The notes under the pieces were generated by a model, which was given only the letters and a program-made list of their open reading frames with translations, was not told the origin of the DNA and made no database searches. This document shows, piece by piece, positions 14,591 to 18,066 of a stretch of 18,066 bases of DNA. This stretch comes from DATGFB01 sp032160545 (GTDB lineage Bacteria; Actinomycetota; Actinomycetes; Mycobacteriales; Jatrophihabitantaceae), in contig JAVHVN010000163.1 in assembly GCA_032160545.1 (NCBI GenBank), forward strand, positions 1-18,066, read 5' to 3'. The position numbers and the translations under genes were made by a program. The stretch's first letter is position 1. Every line of letters begins with the position of its first letter.

Positions 14591-17500
14591 GACGTCACCT
14601 GACGGCCGTCGGGATACAGCGGGCAGCACGCTGTCAGGGCGCAGTGTCCGCAGCCGGGATGCACCGTCGCGCTGAATTCAGAGCCGCGCAACCGGCCTGC
14701 CACTCGGGCCACCTCGGTGCGGATCCAGCTCGGGTCGTCGGCCTCGGCCAGGGGCGCCTGCCGCTGCTCGGGATCGCGCCCCGCCGCCGCGAGCTGGACG
14801 AGCCTCGCGCCGCCGCTGCGCTCACCCTCACCGAAGCCGCCGAGTTCCACGGCGAGCTGGTAGGCCGCCAGCTGGGGGTGCACCGGCACCTCGTCGGCCT
14901 TCACCTTGGACCGTCCGGTCTTGAGATCGATGACGACCAGCCGCCCCTCGTCGTCACGCTCGAGGCGGTCGACCCTGCCGGTGAGAATGGCGTCGCCGGC
15001 GGGTGCGCGGAACTCGCGCTCGACATCGACCAGCTCAAGGCCCCCGGCGCGGCTGGCCGCGAGCCAGCGCACCAATACGCCTAAGACAGCGCTGACCCGC
15101 TCACGCTCGTTGAGCGCGTGCCAGTCGGCGCGGAAGTCCAACCCGCGCCAGCGCGCGTCGAGCATGGCCTCGATCTCGTCGACGGTGGTGTCGGGCCCGA
15201 TCTCGGCGGCCACCTCGTGCACGAGCGTGCCCAGCGACGCGCTGAGGGTGTCGCCGTCGCGAGCGCCGAGGTCCTGCAGCAGCGCGCGCATCTCGCACTT
15301 GCCGAACGCGTCGATGCGCGAGGGGCTGATCGAAACCGGCTTGGCCGGGTCGACCGGGGGCCCGTCGTCGGACACCGGCGCGAGACCCCACCAGCTCTCG
15401 GGATCGGCGCCGCGCACCCCTGCGGCCGCCAGGCGAGCGAGTTCGGCCGCAGCCAACCGGCGCTCGGGCTCGGGCGCGGCCGGGTCGCAGACCACTGCGC
15501 GCAGCTCGGCGACCAGACCGGACAGATGAGTACCGCGCCTGGCCGGCGTGAGCGGGCGGTCACCCTCGATGGGCAGCAGCTCGTCGAGAAAGCGGGACGG
15601 CTGCTCGTCCTCGGCGCTGACCGCCGTGACGACGAGGCGCTCGCGGGCCCGGGTCGCCGCGACGTAGAACAGCCGCCGTTCCTCGGCGAGCTGCGGCGCC
15701 GCGGACCAGTCCACCGTGTCCCGGCCGCTCAGCACATCGACCAGCCACTCCGAGCCGAGCAGCGAGCCGCGCCGGCGCAGGTCCGGCCAGCTGCCCTCCT
15801 GAACGTGCGCGACGCAGACGACGTCCCATTCGAGGCCCTTGCTCGCATGCGCCGTGAGGATGGTGACCGCCTCGACCGGCTGGCTGGCGCCGGCGAGCGA
15901 GTCACCAGGGATCTGCTGGGCCGCGAGGTGTTCGGTGAAGCTGGCAAGCGTTGCTCGCGGCAGCCGGTCGGTGTAGCGCGCGACCGCGTCGAACAGCTGC
16001 ACCACGGCATCGAGGTCACGGTCGGCGGCGGCACCGGCCGTACCGCCGGCCGCACTGGTGCGCAGCCAGCGGCCGGGGAGCCCGGATGCGTCCCAGACCG
16101 CCCAGAGCACCTCTTCGGGAGTCGCGCCGGGTGGAACCGACCAGCCCGCCGCGAGGACCCGGGCGACCCGCTGCGCCGGCCTGCGCACCGACGACGGCAA
16201 CTGCTCGGCGAACACCGCGTCCCGGAGCAGCGGTCCGAGCAGCACCGGCTCCTCAGCGTCGCCGAACCCGCGCAGGACGCGCCGCAGCCGCCGCAGGTAC
16301 ACCACGTCGGCGCCGCCGACCGGACCGAGCAGCAGCCGCTCGGCGACGTCCTCGCTGAGGGCTGATCGGTCCTGGACGCAGGCGAGTACCTCCAGCAGGA
16401 CAGTGACGGCGGGCTGCTCGGCGAGCGGAAGGTCCTCGCCGCGCACCGTTACTGGGACGCCGGCCGTGACCAGCGCCCGGCGCAGTGTGCCCACCACGGC
16501 CGCGGTCGACCGGACCAGCACCGCCATGCGCGACCACGGCAGTTTGTCGAGATGCGCCGCTCTCAGCGCGTCGGCCACATAGGCGGCCTCCTCGCTCGCG
16601 GTGCGGAACAACCCGACCTCGACCTCGCCCGGGGTCGGAGCGGCGGAGGTGAGCCGCCGATGCTCTGCACGACCGGGGAGCCGGGCCGAGACCCGCCGCG
16701 AGGCCTCGAGCAGCACCGGGCCGGCGCGGCGGGAGGTCGTCAACGCGACGACGGGCACCTCGGCACGGAACCGCTCGTCCACGTCGCGGATCGCCGAGTC
16801 GTCTGCCCCACGGAAGGCGTAGATCGACTGGTCGGGATCGCCGACCAGGATCAGCTCGTCGGCACCCTCGGCGAGCAGCGCGAGCAACTCGGCCTGTGCC
16901 GGGTCGGTGTCCTGGTACTCGTCGACGAAGATGTGCCGACGGCGCGCCCGCTCGGCACGCAACAGGTCGGGGTTCTGCCCGAACGCGTTGAGCGCGGAGT
17001 TGACCAGCTCGGCGGGGTCGTAGGACCCAGGCTTGTCGAACGAGGTGACGTCCTGGTATTCGCTGAGGAAGCTTCCCGCGGCCACCCAGTCGGGACGACC
17101 GCGCCGTTCGCCGAGCCGCATGAGCAACGGGCCATTGAGGCCACGCTCGACGGCCCGCATCAGCAGGTCGCGCAGCTCGCCGGCGAAGGCGCGGGTCTGC
17201 AGCGCAGGACGCAGCTCGACCGGCCACTGCTCAGCGCGACCGACGAGCAACCGCCGGATCTCCAGATCCTGCTCGGGTGCGGAGAGCAGCCGCGGTGCGG
17301 GTAGCCCGGCGGCGACATTCGCCATGCGGAGCACACCGAACGCGTAGGAGTGCAGCGTGCGGGCCACGGGCTCGCGCACCGTGCCGCCCAGTCGCGCGGT
17401 CACCCGGTCGCGCAGCTCGCCGGCGGCCCGCCTGCTGAACGTGACCATCAGAATCTGGTCGACCGGCACGCCGGCCGCGACCCTCGCCACGGCGGCCTCG

Positions 17501-17658
17501 ACGAGGGTTGTGGTCTTGCCCGTGCCGGGCCCGGCCAGCACCAGCAGCGGCCCGCCCGGGTGCTCGATGACCCGGCGCTGGCCCGCGTCGAGCACCGGCA
17601 CCGTGGTGGCCGCCGGCGCCGGGCGCACGAGCCGGTAGGCGGCTGGGGGGTGGGTCAC
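14587..17658 (-). CDS. adnA: AdnA, helicase-nuclease subunit of AdnAB with probable Fe-S cluster
   Basis: Partner subunit of AdnB, 1023 aa. UvrD-like motor: Walker A GPGTGKT (43-49), DEYQD (246-250), GDPDQSIYAFRGA (273-285), AHASKGLEW (603-611) and EERRLFYVAATRAR (659-672). The C-terminal RecB-type nuclease has His814, GRVDRLE (Asp897), VIDLKTG (Asp911, Lys913) and HPQLAAYQ (Gln929). Cys788 in SRIDAFGKCEMR, before the nuclease core, and C1003, C1006 and C1011/C1012 at the C-terminus (PGCGHCALTACCP) match the four-Cys Fe-S clamp of AddB/Cas4-type nucleases. Both motor and nuclease look intact. I chose the GTG at 17658 (VTHPPAAYRLVRP), where homologous sequence begins; GTG at 17703 would add 15 residues, and neither has a good Shine-Dalgarno. 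It overlaps adnB by 4 bp. Confidence 0.93.
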   Translation of the reverse strand: MTHPPAAYRLVRPAPAATTVPVLDAGQRRVIEHPGGPLLVLAGPGTGKTTTLVEAAVARVAAGVPVDQILMVTFSRRAAGELRDRVTARLGGTVREPVARTLHSYAFGVLRMANVAAGLPAPRLLSAPEQDLEIRRLLVGRAEQWPVELRPALQTRAFAGELRDLLMRAVERGLNGPLLMRLGERRGRPDWVAAGSFLSEYQDVTSFDKPGSYDPAELVNSALNAFGQNPDLLRAERARRRHIFVDEYQDTDPAQAELLALLAEGADELILVGDPDQSIYAFRGADDSAIRDVDERFRAEVPVVALTTSRRAGPVLLEASRRVSARLPGRAEHRRLTSAAPTPGEVEVGLFRTASEEAAYVADALRAAHLDKLPWSRMAVLVRSTAAVVGTLRRALVTAGVPVTVRGEDLPLAEQPAVTVLLEVLACVQDRSALSEDVAERLLLGPVGGADVVYLRRLRRVLRGFGDAEEPVLLGPLLRDAVFAEQLPSSVRRPAQRVARVLAAGWSVPPGATPEEVLWAVWDASGLPGRWLRTSAAGGTAGAAADRDLDAVVQLFDAVARYTDRLPRATLASFTEHLAAQQIPGDSLAGASQPVEAVTILTAHASKGLEWDVVCVAHVQEGSWPDLRRRGSLLGSEWLVDVLSGRDTVDWSAAPQLAEERRLFYVAATRARERLVVTAVSAEDEQPSRFLDELLPIEGDRPLTPARRGTHLSGLVAELRAVVCDPAAPEPERRLAAAELARLAAAGVRGADPESWWGLAPVSDDGPPVDPAKPVSISPSRIDAFGKCEMRALLQDLGARDGDTLSASLGTLVHEVAAEIGPDTTVDEIEAMLDARWRGLDFRADWHALNERERVSAVLGVLVRWLAASRAGGLELVDVEREFRAPAGDAILTGRVDRLERDDEGRLVVIDLKTGRSKVKADEVPVHPQLAAYQLAVELGGFGEGERSGGARLVQLAAAGRDPEQRQAPLAEADDPSWIRTEVARVAGRLRGSEFSATVHPGCGHCALTACCPLYPDGRQVTS

Positions 17659-17719
17659 CCGATCATTCGAACATGCCGCTCCGACAGTTTCGGAACGCCG
17701 CACGCGGGCCGGCGGCCGG

Positions 17720-18022
17720 TCAGCGCCGCCCGTCCCACCGGTGATCGGCGAGCCGGACGCGGTCGCCGTCGAAGCGCACCCCCTCGGCGAGCAGCCGCTG
17801 CCGCTGCTCGCTGTAGAGGTGCTCGGCCAGGGTGCCGTCGGCGCGCACGACGCGATGCCACGGCACTGTCCCGCCGTCCGCCGCGAGGACGCGGCCGACC
17901 ATGCGGGCAGCGCGGGTGCCGGCCCACTCCGCGACGTCGCCGTAGGTCATCACGAAGCCGGGAGGGATTGCCTGGACCGCGGCAAGGATGCGCAGCGCGA
18001 GGGACTGCGGTTCGGCCGGCAC
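17720..18022 (-). CDS. Alkyltransferase-like (ATL) DNA repair protein
   Basis: A 100-aa protein equivalent to the DNA-binding domain of O6-alkylguanine-DNA alkyltransferase. It contains VMTYGDVAEWAG (24-35), the helix-turn-helix region RAARMVGRVLAADG (37-50) and PWHRVV (54-59), where Trp55 replaces the alkyl-accepting Cys of PCHR. This replacement defines ATL proteins, which bind O6-alkylguanine and flag it for nucleotide excision repair rather than removing the alkyl group. Length and the C-terminal EGVRFDGDRV are normal for the class. The GTG at 18022 gives the full N-terminal helix; there is no clear Shine-Dalgarno, and CAGAAT ends 8 nt upstream, so a leaderless start is possible. It lies 61 bp upstream of adnA on the same strand. 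Confidence 0.9.
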   Translation of the reverse strand: MPAEPQSLALRILAAVQAIPPGFVMTYGDVAEWAGTRAARMVGRVLAADGGTVPWHRVVRADGTLAEHLYSEQRQRLLAEGVRFDGDRVRLADHRWDGRR

Positions 18023-18066
18023 GCCAGGATTCTGCCAGCCGTCCTTGCGACGCGGGCCGCACTCAT

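Noticed and set aside
15118..16365. 415-codon plus-strand frame opposite adnA
   Set aside because: GC-driven antisense frame without recognisable domains; adnA is well supported on the other strand.
17667..17682. Possible LexA/SOS box upstream of adnA (TCGAAC)
   Set aside because: Only the left half-site is present; the right half reads CGCTCC instead of GTTCGA.
17705..17719. GC-only repeat after the ATL stop
   Set aside because: The best stem is about 4 bp with a 3-nt loop and no T tract, too weak to call a terminator.
18023..18066. ATG at the right edge on the minus strand (18066)
   Set aside because: It is out of frame with the ATL gene and the window ends there, so no gene can be supported.

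Overview
The window is a dense, very GC-rich (roughly 70% by eye) chromosomal segment of an actinobacterium. The lineage is indicated by a WhiB-family regulator, a mycoredoxin, an AdnA/AdnB helicase-nuclease pair, many GTG starts and strong G/C bias at third codon positions. From memory, the set whiB7, uvrD2, mycoredoxin, nudC, adnB, adnA and an alkyltransferase-like gene occurs in the same general order in Mycobacterium tuberculosis (Rv3197A to Rv3204). This looks like a diverged, non-mycobacterial version of that conserved neighbourhood, with extra genes inserted. I cannot name the genus. No tRNA, rRNA, CRISPR array, insertion sequence or prophage gene is visible.

Left part (1-3250, all minus strand): uvrD2 (3249-1255) is followed by the whiB7 locus. 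The locus has a WhiB7-type promoter (AT-rich block next to the -35, 1177-1137), a leader of about 515 nt with a 104-codon upstream ORF (1069-755), mutually exclusive antiterminator and terminator stems (775-698), then whiB7 (615-253) and a 54-residue basic protein (181-17). The leader has the layout of a ribosome-controlled attenuator that would couple translation inhibition to whiB7 expression.

Middle-left (3250-5093, plus strand): a SigR/SigH-type promoter candidate precedes mycoredoxin-1 (3388-3621). This gene overlaps a degenerate uridine-kinase-like gene by 4 bp and is followed by an alpha/beta hydrolase.

Centre (5105-10073, minus strand): four tightly packed genes form an apparent operon: M20 dipeptidase, catalytic M16 peptidase, non-catalytic M16 partner, and nudC. 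It diverges from a plus-strand flavin amine oxidase (10097-11227). The start codons are only 23 bp apart and the candidate -10 boxes overlap, which suggests a bidirectional promoter giving leaderless mRNAs.

Right part (11234-18022, minus strand): adnA and adnB, overlapping by 4 bp, encode the two subunits of the actinobacterial double-strand-break resection motor-nuclease. Upstream lies an alkyltransferase-like protein with Trp in place of the catalytic Cys. Overall the segment combines DNA repair (UvrD2, AdnAB, ATL), thiol/NAD redox homeostasis (mycoredoxin, NudC), intrinsic antibiotic resistance control (WhiB7) and peptide turnover (M16/M20). No wholly new system is evident; the most unusual element is the regulatory architecture upstream of whiB7.
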